Below, piece after piece: positions 43,388-51,252 of a stretch of 64,000 nucleotides of DNA (within the stretch, counting starts at the first letter, position 1; each line of letters starts with the position of its first letter). Made by a program: the position numbers and the translations under genes. This stretch comes from Dechloromonas sp. HYN0024 (GTDB lineage Bacteria; Pseudomonadota; Gammaproteobacteria; Burkholderiales; Rhodocyclaceae), in assembly GCF_003441615.1 (NCBI RefSeq), contig NZ_CP031842.1, positions 1,816,501 through 1,880,500 on the forward strand. Reading direction: 5' to 3'. The notes below the pieces were generated by a model. The model was not told the origin of the DNA and made no database searches. It saw only the letters and a program-made list of their open reading frames with translations.

Positions 43388-44194
43388 TCAGTCCTTGTTC
43401 TCGAGACGCCGTGCGGCGAAAATCGCCTGTCCGCGCGACACGGCATCGGCCCGATTCTGCACATCGAGCTTGCGAAATATCTTGTTAACGTGGGTTTTGA
43501 CGGTGATCGGACTGATCGCCAGTGCCACGCCGATTTCTCGATTGCTCTTGTTGCCGGCCATCCAGCCGAGAATTTCGATTTCCCGCTCGGTCAGGGAGAC
43601 ATGGCCATGCATTTCGTGCGTGTGAATTACCCGCGACAGCACCATTTTCAGGTGCGACGAGAGCAACTTGAAAAGATGCGGACTGCGTTGCAGGTGCTCG
43701 GTCGGGACATTGAACAAAATGAAGAAATAGGCCGCCCCGGACATGAACCGGGTGCGATGAACCACGGCGTTGGTCAGCTGGCTCGATTCCGGGTGCCGGT
43801 TCTGGTGATATGCCTTGAGCAGGGATTCGAACAAGGTGGTATCGACGGCGTAGGACATGCGCGCCTTGGTCCGAAACAGGCGGATCAGGCGCATGGCCAG
43901 TCCTTGTGAGGGATCGCAGAGAAAATCAATGAGTTCGGCGTCGACCAGGCGGTGGTGCAGGAACTCGACGAGGCTGACCTTGCCGTGATCGCCGACCTCG
44001 ATGCAGACGAGGCTGTCGTGGGGCAGTAATTGAAAGAATGGCCCGGCCATCCAGGCTTGAAACTGACTGCGCTTGTGAACATCAATGGCCGTTTCAATGG
44101 CATGCAGGAGACCGCCCTGTTCAATCTCGCTAAGCCTGGTTATGTCATTCATCGGTTTGACCGTTTGGATGGCACGCACATTCGAGGATTTCAT
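43388..44194 (-). CDS. LuxR-family transcriptional regulator, EpsA-like (copy 1)
   Basis: A 268-residue regulator. The N-terminal 190 residues form an EpsA-type domain (AIETAIDVHKRSQFQAWMAGPFFQLLPHDSLVCIEVGDHG), and the C-terminus has a LuxR/NarL helix-turn-helix: LTEREIEILGWMAGNKSNREIGVALAISPITVKTHVNKIFRKLDVQNRADAV. No receiver or autoinducer domain is recognised. EpsA proteins are linked to exosortase B EPS loci and are thought to control EPS genes. It lies just behind a second EpsA-like gene and next to a palindromic site. Confidence 0.85.
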   Translation of the reverse strand: MKSSNVRAIQTVKPMNDITRLSEIEQGGLLHAIETAIDVHKRSQFQAWMAGPFFQLLPHDSLVCIEVGDHGKVSLVEFLHHRLVDAELIDFLCDPSQGLAMRLIRLFRTKARMSYAVDTTLFESLLKAYHQNRHPESSQLTNAVVHRTRFMSGAAYFFILFNVPTEHLQRSPHLFKLLSSHLKMVLSRVIHTHEMHGHVSLTEREIEILGWMAGNKSNREIGVALAISPITVKTHVNKIFRKLDVQNRADAVSRGQAIFAARRLENKD

Positions 44195-44261
44195 TTCATT
44201 TGCCAGTCAGGACAATTGCATGCCATGGTTGCCGGGGCGCGCGACTTGAACGGTGCGCCCC

Positions 44262-45050
44262 TCAGGCGCTTTCCGTAGTACCCAGGTCAACCAGGCGATA
44301 TTCCTTGGCTTTTGCGGCGGCCGCAGTGCGGTTGTTGGCATTGAGCTTGCGGAGAATTTTCTGCACATGGTTTTTCACGGTCAGCGGGCTGATGTCGAGG
44401 CGCTGGCCGATCTCGTGGTTGGTCCGGCCTTCATGCAACAGTTGCAGAACCTCGATTTCGCGCGAGCTGAGCAATGCTTTCGGCGAGGTCAGAAGCCCCG
44501 CGTCATTACCGGCTTCGCTTTCAACGACGCGAATCAGTGCCATGCGCAGGTATGGCACGAAGACTTCGAGCATGTAGCGCAAGCGGGGCGAGACCGGCTC
44601 GGGCACGCGCAGAAAGGCAAAATAGGCACCCTCCGTTCCGGAAAAGTCATAGGCGCCGTGTCCGGCAATGCAACTCACGTCGTGCCGGTGCAGTTCCGGC
44701 ATCAGCGAGGGGTGCGCCGCACCTGCAGCCGCACTGGTCTGAATGATGGCGGGGGTGCAGCCAAGGCGCTGCCACTCGTTGATCAGCTTGGAAAGCAGTC
44801 CTTCGGTCGGATGTCCGATATCGTCGATGAAACCGCGGTCAACTTCCTGGCTGGAAAATGCCTCGATCTTGTAACGACCTCCGGAAAGGTCGCCAAAGGC
44901 ACAGACCAGCGTATCGTGCGGCAGAATGCTCTGCAAGCCGCCCTGCACCCAGAGAAAAAACTGGTGGCGGCGATACACCTTCAACGACGTGTCAATTGCG
45001 TATAGCAGGCGTTCGGCATCAACGCTGTCCAGGGTTACAAGATCGTTCAC
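44262..45050 (-). CDS. LuxR-family transcriptional regulator, EpsA-like (copy 2)
   Basis: A protein of about 262 residues from GTG 45050 (GGAAAAG upstream). The frame stays open to 45218, but the extra residues look non-coding (Arg/His/Pro-rich) and the chosen start gives the same length as copy 1. The N-domain repeats the copy-1 pattern: LLYAIDTSLKVYRRHQFFLWVQGGLQSILPHDTLVCAFGDLSGG. The C-terminal HTH is LSSREIEVLQLLHEGRTNHEIGQRLDISPLTVKNHVQKILRKLNANNRTAA. The two genes are clearly paralogous. A palindromic site lies 242 bp upstream, suggesting autoregulation. Confidence 0.82.
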   Translation of the reverse strand: MNDLVTLDSVDAERLLYAIDTSLKVYRRHQFFLWVQGGLQSILPHDTLVCAFGDLSGGRYKIEAFSSQEVDRGFIDDIGHPTEGLLSKLINEWQRLGCTPAIIQTSAAAGAAHPSLMPELHRHDVSCIAGHGAYDFSGTEGAYFAFLRVPEPVSPRLRYMLEVFVPYLRMALIRVVESEAGNDAGLLTSPKALLSSREIEVLQLLHEGRTNHEIGQRLDISPLTVKNHVQKILRKLNANNRTAAAAKAKEYRLVDLGTTESA

Positions 45051-45292
45051 TGATTTCTTTTCCGATTCCCGCTCTTCGTCACCCCAGGGGGCGTGAGAAC
45101 TATGAACTGCCTTTGATCCATCCCTCGCACACAATCCCGAAACAATCCGGAAAACCCGTGCGGGTCGATGAATTACCGATGGCGATAGACCATCACCCAT
45201 GCCATGGGGACGGGACATGCGCCGAGGCGTTGATTATGGGAAACAGAGATTTCGTAAGTGTGACCTAAACGTGTCCGTTCATCGATCAACAA

Positions 45293-45308
45293 TAGTCCGA
45301 TCGGACCA
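45293..45308. promoter_or_regulatory. Candidate EpsA-type operator, copy 5 (near-perfect palindrome)
   Basis: TAGTCCGATCGGACCA has a perfect 12-bp core (GTCCGATCGGAC) with one mismatch pair in the outer arms. It lies between the epsA-like gene copy 2 and the 3' end of the secretion operon. A further GTGTCCGTTC half-site is at 45271-45280. Confidence 0.62.
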
Positions 45309-45314
45309 TTGCGA

Positions 45315-46139
45315 TCACCCACCGGCCAGACAGGCATCGCGACTGGCCTGGGCACCCGCCATGCAGGCCGAATTACCCGAAGCGCGACGACACTCGCGCA
45401 TGGCATTGCCATAAGCGATCACGCATTGCAGGACACGATACGCATTACTCTGCTGACCATCGGCAGTTTGCTGTGCCGGTTTATCAGGCGTGACCGGTGT
45501 TGGATCAGGCGGGAACTCGACAATTGGCGACAGTGGTGACGATTGCTGTGAGGATGGCGATTCATCGGCGGGCGACACAGCAGGCGTCGGACCCGCTGCT
45601 GACGGATTACCGACAGGTCCATTAATGGCCGCCGCAGGCTTGGCGGTGTCCTGCTGGATCGGGGAAAATTTCCAGTCGGCGTAGCTGTTTGCCTTGGCAA
45701 AAGACTCGTAGCCTTTCCCAAACTTTGCCGTTTTCAGGGGCTTTTCCAGCGACCGACTATAGACGCCGATGATCCTTCCGCCTTCCTGGATCAGCTCCCA
45801 TTCCTTGCTGCCGGTCATCGGATCGATGTATATCCGGCGCAAATGGCGCAGGGGTGGCGTATGGCGGTGATCTGCCAGCAAATCCTCCAATTGGATGGGG
45901 TATTGCCCTCCCCCGCCGACCGTTCCGGTTGCTCCGGGATTGGCCTGCAGTGGCGGCGTTGCCTTGGCGTAGGCTTCGATAGCGTTCCTGATCTCGTTGC
46001 CGGCAAACAGAAGTTCCGCTTCCTTGTCCCGCTTCGACTCCATCCACGCCGTCTGCGTCGAGGCGACCAGCATGATGCCTCCGAGGGCAACCATGAACAG
46101 TGTGAACAGATAGCTGAAGCCGCCTTGCCGGCCTTTCAT
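45315..46139 (-). CDS. Type II secretion pseudopilin-like protein with Pro/Ser/Gln-rich tail
   Basis: A 274-residue protein. The N-terminus MKGRQGGFSYLFTLFMVALGGIMLVASTQTAWMESKRDKEAELLFAGNEIRNAIEAY has the pilin-type layout (short basic leader, Gly-Phe cleavage site, long helix), but position 5 is not Glu. A globular part follows with YPIQLEDLLADHRHTPPLRHLRRIYIDPMTGSKEWELI, common in minor pseudopilins. The last 110 residues are rich in Pro, Ser and Gln and end with a small Cys-containing segment (VLQCVIAYGNAMRECRRASGNSACMAGAQASRDACLAGG). It is the last gene of the secretion operon. Lack of Glu5 suggests a tip or initiator role, as in GspK-like pilins. Confidence 0.75.
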   Translation of the reverse strand: MKGRQGGFSYLFTLFMVALGGIMLVASTQTAWMESKRDKEAELLFAGNEIRNAIEAYAKATPPLQANPGATGTVGGGGQYPIQLEDLLADHRHTPPLRHLRRIYIDPMTGSKEWELIQEGGRIIGVYSRSLEKPLKTAKFGKGYESFAKANSYADWKFSPIQQDTAKPAAAINGPVGNPSAAGPTPAVSPADESPSSQQSSPLSPIVEFPPDPTPVTPDKPAQQTADGQQSNAYRVLQCVIAYGNAMRECRRASGNSACMAGAQASRDACLAGG

Positions 46140-46155
46140 TGTGACGCCCCCGGCT

Positions 46156-46530
46156 TCACCATTCGGCGAACGGGGTGCCGCTGCGGCTCTCGCCCGGCGC
46201 CCCGCTGTGCAGGTCGTAGACCGAACCCTTGGTCTTGCTTGAAGGCGGCGGCACGATCTCCCAGGTGCTTGTGCTGTCGGTCACCGGATCGATGGGCAGA
46301 CTGCGCAGGTAGCGGCGCTCGACAAGTTCATCGAGGCTGTCGGGATAGCGCCCCTGATCACTATGGAATTTGTCGATGGCATCGCGCACGACAAAGAGCG
46401 TTTCATGCAGTGCCGACTCCTGGGCACGGTGCAGATGCTGGAAATATTTCGGCGATGAAATAGCCAGCAAGGTAGCAATGATGGCCATCACCACCATCAG
46501 CTCGATGAGTGTGAATCCGTTCTTTTTCAT
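46156..46530 (-). CDS. Type II secretion pseudopilin (GspG-like)
   Basis: A 124-residue pseudopilin with a classical prepilin signal MKKNG-FTLIELMVVMAIIATLLAI (Glu at +5). A short globular domain follows: RVALHETLFVVRD-type helix (ESALHETLFVVRDAIDKFHSDQGRYPDSLDELVERRYLRSLPIDPVTDSTSTWEIV). It would need a prepilin peptidase, and none is encoded in this window. It lies 3 bp after the next pseudopilin gene and is probably co-transcribed. Confidence 0.85.
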   Translation of the reverse strand: MKKNGFTLIELMVVMAIIATLLAISSPKYFQHLHRAQESALHETLFVVRDAIDKFHSDQGRYPDSLDELVERRYLRSLPIDPVTDSTSTWEIVPPPSSKTKGSVYDLHSGAPGESRSGTPFAEW

Positions 46531-46533
46531 GCG

Positions 46534-47007
46534 TTACCAGTCACGATAGGGAACGCCGTTGATCCCCGTGGAGTCGGAGAGCGAGTACACATCGAAAATA
46601 TCGTCACCTTCGGTCGGCATCTCGGGCGAACTGGCGTAGCTGCGCTTGCCCCAGGTTTGGGCTGCGGGCACGGTGGCATCGGGAAAGGTCGGATCGCGCG
46701 GCAGGCGGCGAAGAAAGTAAATCTTGGTCAGCGTCGGGGTCTGAATGTCGCCGATTCCGGCTGTCAGGTCTTCGAGGCGCGGTGGATAGCCGCTACCACC
46801 GGCCCGCTTGGCGATATGTCCCGAATCGACGGCCGCTTTGTAAGCATCCAGCCCGACCCGAACTTCCCGCAGCGAGCGCCGCAGTTCCTGCTCCTTGGCC
46901 CGCTTGCTGTTGAGTTCGGCGAGCGGCACTGCCGCGACGGCGAGAATGCCGACAACGGCAGCCACCACCGCCAGTTCGATCAGCGTGAAGCCGCGCGCCT
47001 TACGCAC
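46534..47007 (-). CDS. Type II secretion pseudopilin
   Basis: A 157-residue pseudopilin starting at GTG 47007 (AGGG 7 bases upstream). The signal is RKARG-FTLIELAVVAAVVGILAVAAVPLAELNSKRAKEQELRRSLREVRVGLDAYKAAV; the rest is GSGYPPRLEDLTAGI ... IYFLRRLPRDPTFPDATVPAAQTWGKRSYASSP. The frame runs open to 47394 but the upstream part only mirrors the secretin gene. The ending GINGVPYRDW resembles the Asp/Trp-ending GspG-type proteins. It lies 13 bp after the secretin stop. Confidence 0.83.
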   Translation of the reverse strand: MRKARGFTLIELAVVAAVVGILAVAAVPLAELNSKRAKEQELRRSLREVRVGLDAYKAAVDSGHIAKRAGGSGYPPRLEDLTAGIGDIQTPTLTKIYFLRRLPRDPTFPDATVPAAQTWGKRSYASSPEMPTEGDDIFDVYSLSDSTGINGVPYRDW

Positions 47008-47020
47008 CCTGCACCCTAAC

Positions 47021-48991
47021 CTATTTACCGGCCGCCGGGGCCGGAACAGCCTCGACGGATGGTGGCGCAACCTGCTGCACTTCAGCCAGTGGCGCATCGG
47101 CGACTGCCGGTTCAACAGCCAGAATCTCGTTCTGACGGCTCGCTCCGCCCGACGAAATGCCGCGCAGCCCCCCTGCCCTGATCGTGAACGGAGCCACGCC
47201 GACCGCCATTTCGGTTCCCGAAACAATGGCTGGTGCCGAGGCTTCCGGCCGCACCACATTGCGGATGACCCGCGGCGTGATGAGCAGGACGATTTCCGTC
47301 TTGTTCTTACTATCGCTCTGACTTGAAAACAGGCGGCCGACAACCGGCATGTCGCCCAGTCCCGGTATGCGATTGGCGCTGGAGCGCTCTTCATCGTTGA
47401 TTAGTCCCGCCAGAATCTGGGTTTCGCCATCGCGCAGACGAAGCACCGTGTTGGCCGAGCGCGTGCCGATCTGGTAGGCCAGCGAGTTGCTCGGCCCAGC
47501 CACCTCCTTGACGATGCTGCTGACTTCCAGACCAACCTTCATTTCGACGTTTTCGTCGAGATGGACGGTCGGCTCGACTTCCAGCTTGAGACCGACATCG
47601 AGGTAGGACACCGAGGCGGCAACGCCGACGTTGGCCGTCGAGGTCGTGGTAAATACCGGCAGCTTATCGCCAATGTGTATCTTGGCCTTTTCGCGATTGA
47701 TGACCCGAATGCGCGGATTGGCCAGCAACCGGCTGTCGCCGTCCTGTTTCTTGAGGTTGAGCGTAATGCCGGGGTTGAGGACGAATGAAGTCAGGCCCGT
47801 CGCCCGCGCCAGATCGATATTGCCTGGAGCCAGCGCGCCACCAAAAGCGGTCGAATTGACTAAAAGGGTACCGTTGGACGAGGCAGTCGTACTATCCGGG
47901 GTCAGCTTGCCGTAACTGACGTGATCGGGAAACTGCAGGCCAAGGTTGAGCAGGCGATTGCGCGACACTTCGAGCACCTCGACTTCGAGCATCACTTCAG
48001 GCAACGCCAGATCGAGCGATTCGATCAGTTTCTCGGCGAGCTTGATGGCATCCGGCGTGTCCTTGACGATGAGCAGGTTGAGCTTTTCGTCGATGAAGAC
48101 ATCCTTGCTCTTGATCATGCTCTTGATCAGCGCCTGGGCCTGCTTGACGTCGGCATTGGCGAGGTAGAAGGTCTTGACGACGGTTTCCTGATATTCCTTG
48201 AGTTTGGCGGGAATATTGGGATAGATCAGCACCGAGTTGTCATTGAGGAGCTTGCGGTCGAGCTGGTTAGTTACGAGGATCAGGCGCAGAGCATCCTCAA
48301 TACTGACATTACGCACAAATAGGGTGATCTTGACGTCGGCCTTGACATCCTTGTCGAGGACGAAATTGAGGCCGGCCGTTCGCGACATTACCTCGAAGGC
48401 GGCGCGCAGGGGCGTGTCGCGGAATTCCAGGGTAATCGGCTTGGCAAACGGACCGTTGATTCCCTGGGCAGTCGACCGCGCATTCGCCTCATCGTCGCGG
48501 ATGCGCTTCAGACTGGCCCTCGCTTCGCTCTGATTCGGGTCTTCCGTCAGCACGATGCGCAGCAGATTTTCTGCCGCCACCGAATCGCTTTTCTTCAACA
48601 AGGTTTCGGCATCCCGGACGACACCCTGACGACGGCGCGCCGCTGAAATTTCGGCCAGCCCACCATTGGCCCGCACGTTGTCGGAATCGGTCTTCAAGAC
48701 CTGACGAAACAGGGTCTCGGCCTCGTCCAGCCTGCCCGCAGCACGGGTGCTTTCGGCCACGCTGAGCTGACGCCCGGAGAGGATCTCGCGCTGACGGTAA
48801 TACTGGCTACGCACTTCCGGATCATCTGGCTTGTCGCGCAAGGCTTTGGCCAACAGTTCGACGCCCTGCTCTTGCTTGCCTTCGGCCAGCAGGCGACGCC
48901 CTTCGTCAAAGGCCGGGTTGCTGCTGCATGCCGCTAGCAGCGTACTGACCAGCAGCGCCAGCAGTAGCGGCCTGTATTGTTTGGCAATCAC
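47021..48991 (-). CDS. gspD: Secretin, GspD/MshL/PilQ-like outer-membrane lipoprotein
   Basis: A 656-residue secretin starting at GTG 48991 (AGGAAG 7 bases upstream). It has a lipoprotein signal (LLLALLVSTLLAACSSNP, lipobox LAAC), TPR-like helices (about residues 25-165), an STN domain (ITLEFRDTPLRAAFEVMSRTAGLNFVLDKDVKADVKITLF), an NHN domain (VKTFYLANADVKQAQALIKSMIKSKDVFIDEKLNLLIVKDTPDAIKLAEKLIESLD), and the secretin core with VLEVSRNRLLNLGLQFPDH and ILAGLINDEERSSANRIPGLGDMPVVGRLFSS. The end (about 80 residues) is Ala/Pro/Val-rich. STN plus TPR is more like MshL/PilQ than classical GspD. Confidence 0.88.
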   Translation of the reverse strand: MIAKQYRPLLLALLVSTLLAACSSNPAFDEGRRLLAEGKQEQGVELLAKALRDKPDDPEVRSQYYRQREILSGRQLSVAESTRAAGRLDEAETLFRQVLKTDSDNVRANGGLAEISAARRRQGVVRDAETLLKKSDSVAAENLLRIVLTEDPNQSEARASLKRIRDDEANARSTAQGINGPFAKPITLEFRDTPLRAAFEVMSRTAGLNFVLDKDVKADVKITLFVRNVSIEDALRLILVTNQLDRKLLNDNSVLIYPNIPAKLKEYQETVVKTFYLANADVKQAQALIKSMIKSKDVFIDEKLNLLIVKDTPDAIKLAEKLIESLDLALPEVMLEVEVLEVSRNRLLNLGLQFPDHVSYGKLTPDSTTASSNGTLLVNSTAFGGALAPGNIDLARATGLTSFVLNPGITLNLKKQDGDSRLLANPRIRVINREKAKIHIGDKLPVFTTTSTANVGVAASVSYLDVGLKLEVEPTVHLDENVEMKVGLEVSSIVKEVAGPSNSLAYQIGTRSANTVLRLRDGETQILAGLINDEERSSANRIPGLGDMPVVGRLFSSQSDSKNKTEIVLLITPRVIRNVVRPEASAPAIVSGTEMAVGVAPFTIRAGGLRGISSGGASRQNEILAVEPAVADAPLAEVQQVAPPSVEAVPAPAAGK

Positions 48992-49368
48992 TGATTTCTT
49001 CCTGTACTCAATTGCTGCTTCTCGTTGAGAGGCAAATAGGTAAATGCGACCGACTGCGGCGAAATGCCGTCGACCCGATAGGTGTTGTCGATGACATCGC
49101 CTTCTTTGACGAGGATCTGACGCATCTGCTGGGCGAGAAAGACGGTGACCTTCCCATCGTCGAGCAATGAGCCGCGATACTGGAAAGGCAATGGCGGCGC
49201 CACCGGTTTCGGCGGCGGCGGTGCGGGTAGTGGCGGAGGAAGCCAGCTCTGGCGCGGAAACAGACTGACCGGGCCTACTGCGGCCGGCTTCTCCGGTGAG
49301 GCCACATCCGCCGCCCAGACCGGCAGACTCACGACAATCATCGCCAGCAGGAGTAAGCAGCGGCTCAT
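48988..49368 (-). CDS. PilP/GspC-like periplasmic lipoprotein-type protein of the secretion apparatus
   Basis: A 126-residue protein with a signal peptide (LLLLAMIVVSLPVWA), a Pro-rich linker (LPPPLPAPPPPKPVAPPLP), and a short beta domain FQYRGSLLDDGKVTVFLAQQMRQILVKEGDVIDNTYRVDGISPQSVAFTYLPLNEKQQL. This is the HR-domain pattern of GspC/PilP, which links the inner-membrane platform to the secretin. Its start overlaps the PilO-like stop by 4 bp, and its stop overlaps the secretin start by 4 bp. It lacks an evident lipobox. Confidence 0.75.
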   Translation of the reverse strand: MSRCLLLLAMIVVSLPVWAADVASPEKPAAVGPVSLFPRQSWLPPPLPAPPPPKPVAPPLPFQYRGSLLDDGKVTVFLAQQMRQILVKEGDVIDNTYRVDGISPQSVAFTYLPLNEKQQLSTGRNQ

Positions 49369-49907
49369 GGTTGCCGCACCAGCAAACCGAGACTAACGCG
49401 AGCCTCCAGCATGTCGTTGCCGATATCATCCCGGCGCAGCGAAAACTCCTCGACCATCAACCCGGGTTGGGCTTCGATAGCCTCGTCGAGCCAGCGCCGG
49501 AGCTGGAGATAATCGCCCTTGGCGGGAAACGCTATGCGATAGTGCAAGAGGCGGGTATCCGGTTCGGGCTGCAGTTTGTAGTCGCCCTGCTCGAGACGAA
49601 CACCACTGTTCCGGGCGGCCGTATGAACACCGGCGATAACCGAATCAATGGCGTTAACATCCACCAGTTCGGACACCAGAAGCCCCCGGATTTCGCTCTG
49701 CGAACTAGCGGCGACAAGCTTTTTCCGCAGGCTGGAGCGGCTCTGCTGCAGTTTTTCGATGCGTGCATCGAGATCATCGACGACCATCAGTTCGAGCGCC
49801 ACGGCGCCGGCCGCCAGCGCCAGGCCGAGCAGCGCCGGCCAGCCCATGGCGAGGCCATGGAAACGCACGCGCGGCCAGAGCAAGGCCAGGGAATTGCCCG
49901 GCTTCAT
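49365..49907 (-). CDS. PilO/GspM-like inner-membrane platform protein
   Basis: A 180-residue bitopic protein: one N-terminal helix (GWPALLGLALAAGAVALELMVV), a coiled coil (DDLDARIEKLQQSRSSLRKKLVAASS), and a ferredoxin-like periplasmic domain (GVRLEQGDYKLQPEPDTRLLHYRIAFPAKGDYLQLRRWLDEAIEAQPGLMVEEFSLRRDD). Domain order and position after the PilN-like gene fit PilO/GspM. It overlaps both neighbours by 4 bp. Confidence 0.78.
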   Translation of the reverse strand: MKPGNSLALLWPRVRFHGLAMGWPALLGLALAAGAVALELMVVDDLDARIEKLQQSRSSLRKKLVAASSQSEIRGLLVSELVDVNAIDSVIAGVHTAARNSGVRLEQGDYKLQPEPDTRLLHYRIAFPAKGDYLQLRRWLDEAIEAQPGLMVEEFSLRRDDIGNDMLEARVSLGLLVRQP

Positions 49908-50440
49908 GTCGTCGCCTTCCAGACGAGTACGAAGGTCAGGCCAAGTGCTTCGACACCCGACGATTTCTTGGTTTCGTGCCCGGTCAGAACGACATCGTCG
50001 AACTTACCCGTAGCGCGCAGGCGGTCGGCAAAGGCCAGGGCATCGGCGATGCTTTTAGCTTCCAGTCCCAGCTTGATGCGTCGTGCTGAAAACTCCTGGT
50101 TCAGGGCGATCAAGGCGACGTCCCTGTCCAGCGCCGTCTCGATGGCCGTCAGCGGCGATGCCCAGCTCACCCCCGACGCCTTGGCAAGGAGTTCGCGCTC
50201 GCGCTGTTCGCTGCGCTCCTTGGCAGCCACCTGGCTGCGGCCCTTGGCAGTCTGCGGCGCGCTGGTCTGACGTTTCAGACGGGTCAGCTGTGTCTCGAGA
50301 AGTTGTACCTCGTCAACCCGGTCGGCATAGCCATCGGCGGCCAGACCAAGGACCACGGCACCGGCAACGAGAATGATCCAGGCAAAGAACGGACGTCCGG
50401 GCGGCGTCACATAATCGAGAATGATCCGGCGCATGCTCAC
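49904..50440 (-). CDS. PilN-like inner-membrane platform protein
   Basis: A 178-residue bitopic protein with one helix (FFAWIILVAGAVVLGLAADGY), a coiled coil rich in Gln, Arg, Lys and Glu (LLETQLTRLKRQTSAPQTAKGRSQVAAKERSEQRERELL), and a small beta domain (VALIALNQEFSARRIKLGLEAKSIADALAFADRLRATGKFDDVVLTGHE). This matches PilN/GspL C-terminal parts. GTG 50440 is used because it gives the same 4-bp overlap as the neighbouring junctions; ATG 50434 is an alternative. Confidence 0.75.
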   Translation of the reverse strand: MSMRRIILDYVTPPGRPFFAWIILVAGAVVLGLAADGYADRVDEVQLLETQLTRLKRQTSAPQTAKGRSQVAAKERSEQRERELLAKASGVSWASPLTAIETALDRDVALIALNQEFSARRIKLGLEAKSIADALAFADRLRATGKFDDVVLTGHETKKSSGVEALGLTFVLVWKATT

Positions 50441-51252
50441 AACCCCCTGGCCATGGCCATCTGGTGCCGTCCGGGGTGGCCGTCCACGGGAAGCCGAAGA
50501 CTGTGCAGCGAATGTCCGGCCAGGCTGCTCTGCGGCGCCTCGTCGGCAAATTCACCCGTACAGAATACAGGTGCGCTCCGGGCCGACTCGTCGAGCGTCA
50601 GATCGAGGCGGTGCAACAGTTCGGCCATGCCCTGCGACGACAGTTCCGCGCAACTTTCATTGCGCACCACCTGCCAGCGCCCCTGCTGGATGAACCCGAG
50701 GCAGACGCGGCCGTGTTCATGGGTGGCAAACCAACAGCTTTTGCCTTTGAGCTTTTGCCGCCAGTGATTGTAGCCGGCAACAAAACGCGGTTGCACCGAG
50801 ACCAGCTTTGACGGCTTGCTGACCACGCCACGCAGCGCCTCGAGCAACTTGGCGTCGATCGCCGTGGCCAGGGCAGTTTCGCCGGGTGGAGTCAGGGCCA
50901 CCTGGAAGCGCCAGGTAGCGGCTCTTTCACCATAGACCTCACGGAAACGGTAGGCGGCATAGGCTTGCCATTCAGCACTGATTGAGATGCCGGACCGCCA
51001 GGGCAAGACCTGATAGCGCACCAGTCCATCAGGCAGCACGACAGAGACGTTGAAGCGTTGCCGGGGTCTTTCGCAAAGCCAGGCCGCCAGCGCGTCGACC
51101 CAGGGCTGCCAGGATGATTCGCCAGCTACGGCGGCACTCTGCCCGAGTGCAATCTCGTTATATTCGCGCACCTTGCGCCGCACTGGGTCGACCGTGCACA
51201 GGCAAAGGCCCGTCGGAACAAAGGCCACATGCAGGACATCAGGCAACCACAC
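50437..51252 (-). CDS. PilM/GspL-like cytoplasmic platform protein (divergent)
   Basis: A 271-residue protein starting at GTG 51252 (GAGG 6 bases upstream). It resembles the actin-like cytoplasmic domain of GspL/MshI/PilM: WLPDVLHVAFVPTGLCLCTVD, VVLPDGLVRYQVLPW, TAIDAKLLEALRGVVSKPSKLVSVQPRFVAGYNHWRQ. The nucleotide-binding motifs of PilM are not clear, so it is a reduced or divergent version. No membrane helix is seen. It sits between the ATPase gene and the PilN-like gene and overlaps both. Confidence 0.7.
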   Translation of the reverse strand: MWLPDVLHVAFVPTGLCLCTVDPVRRKVREYNEIALGQSAAVAGESSWQPWVDALAAWLCERPRQRFNVSVVLPDGLVRYQVLPWRSGISISAEWQAYAAYRFREVYGERAATWRFQVALTPPGETALATAIDAKLLEALRGVVSKPSKLVSVQPRFVAGYNHWRQKLKGKSCWFATHEHGRVCLGFIQQGRWQVVRNESCAELSSQGMAELLHRLDLTLDESARSAPVFCTGEFADEAPQSSLAGHSLHSLRLPVDGHPGRHQMAMARGL

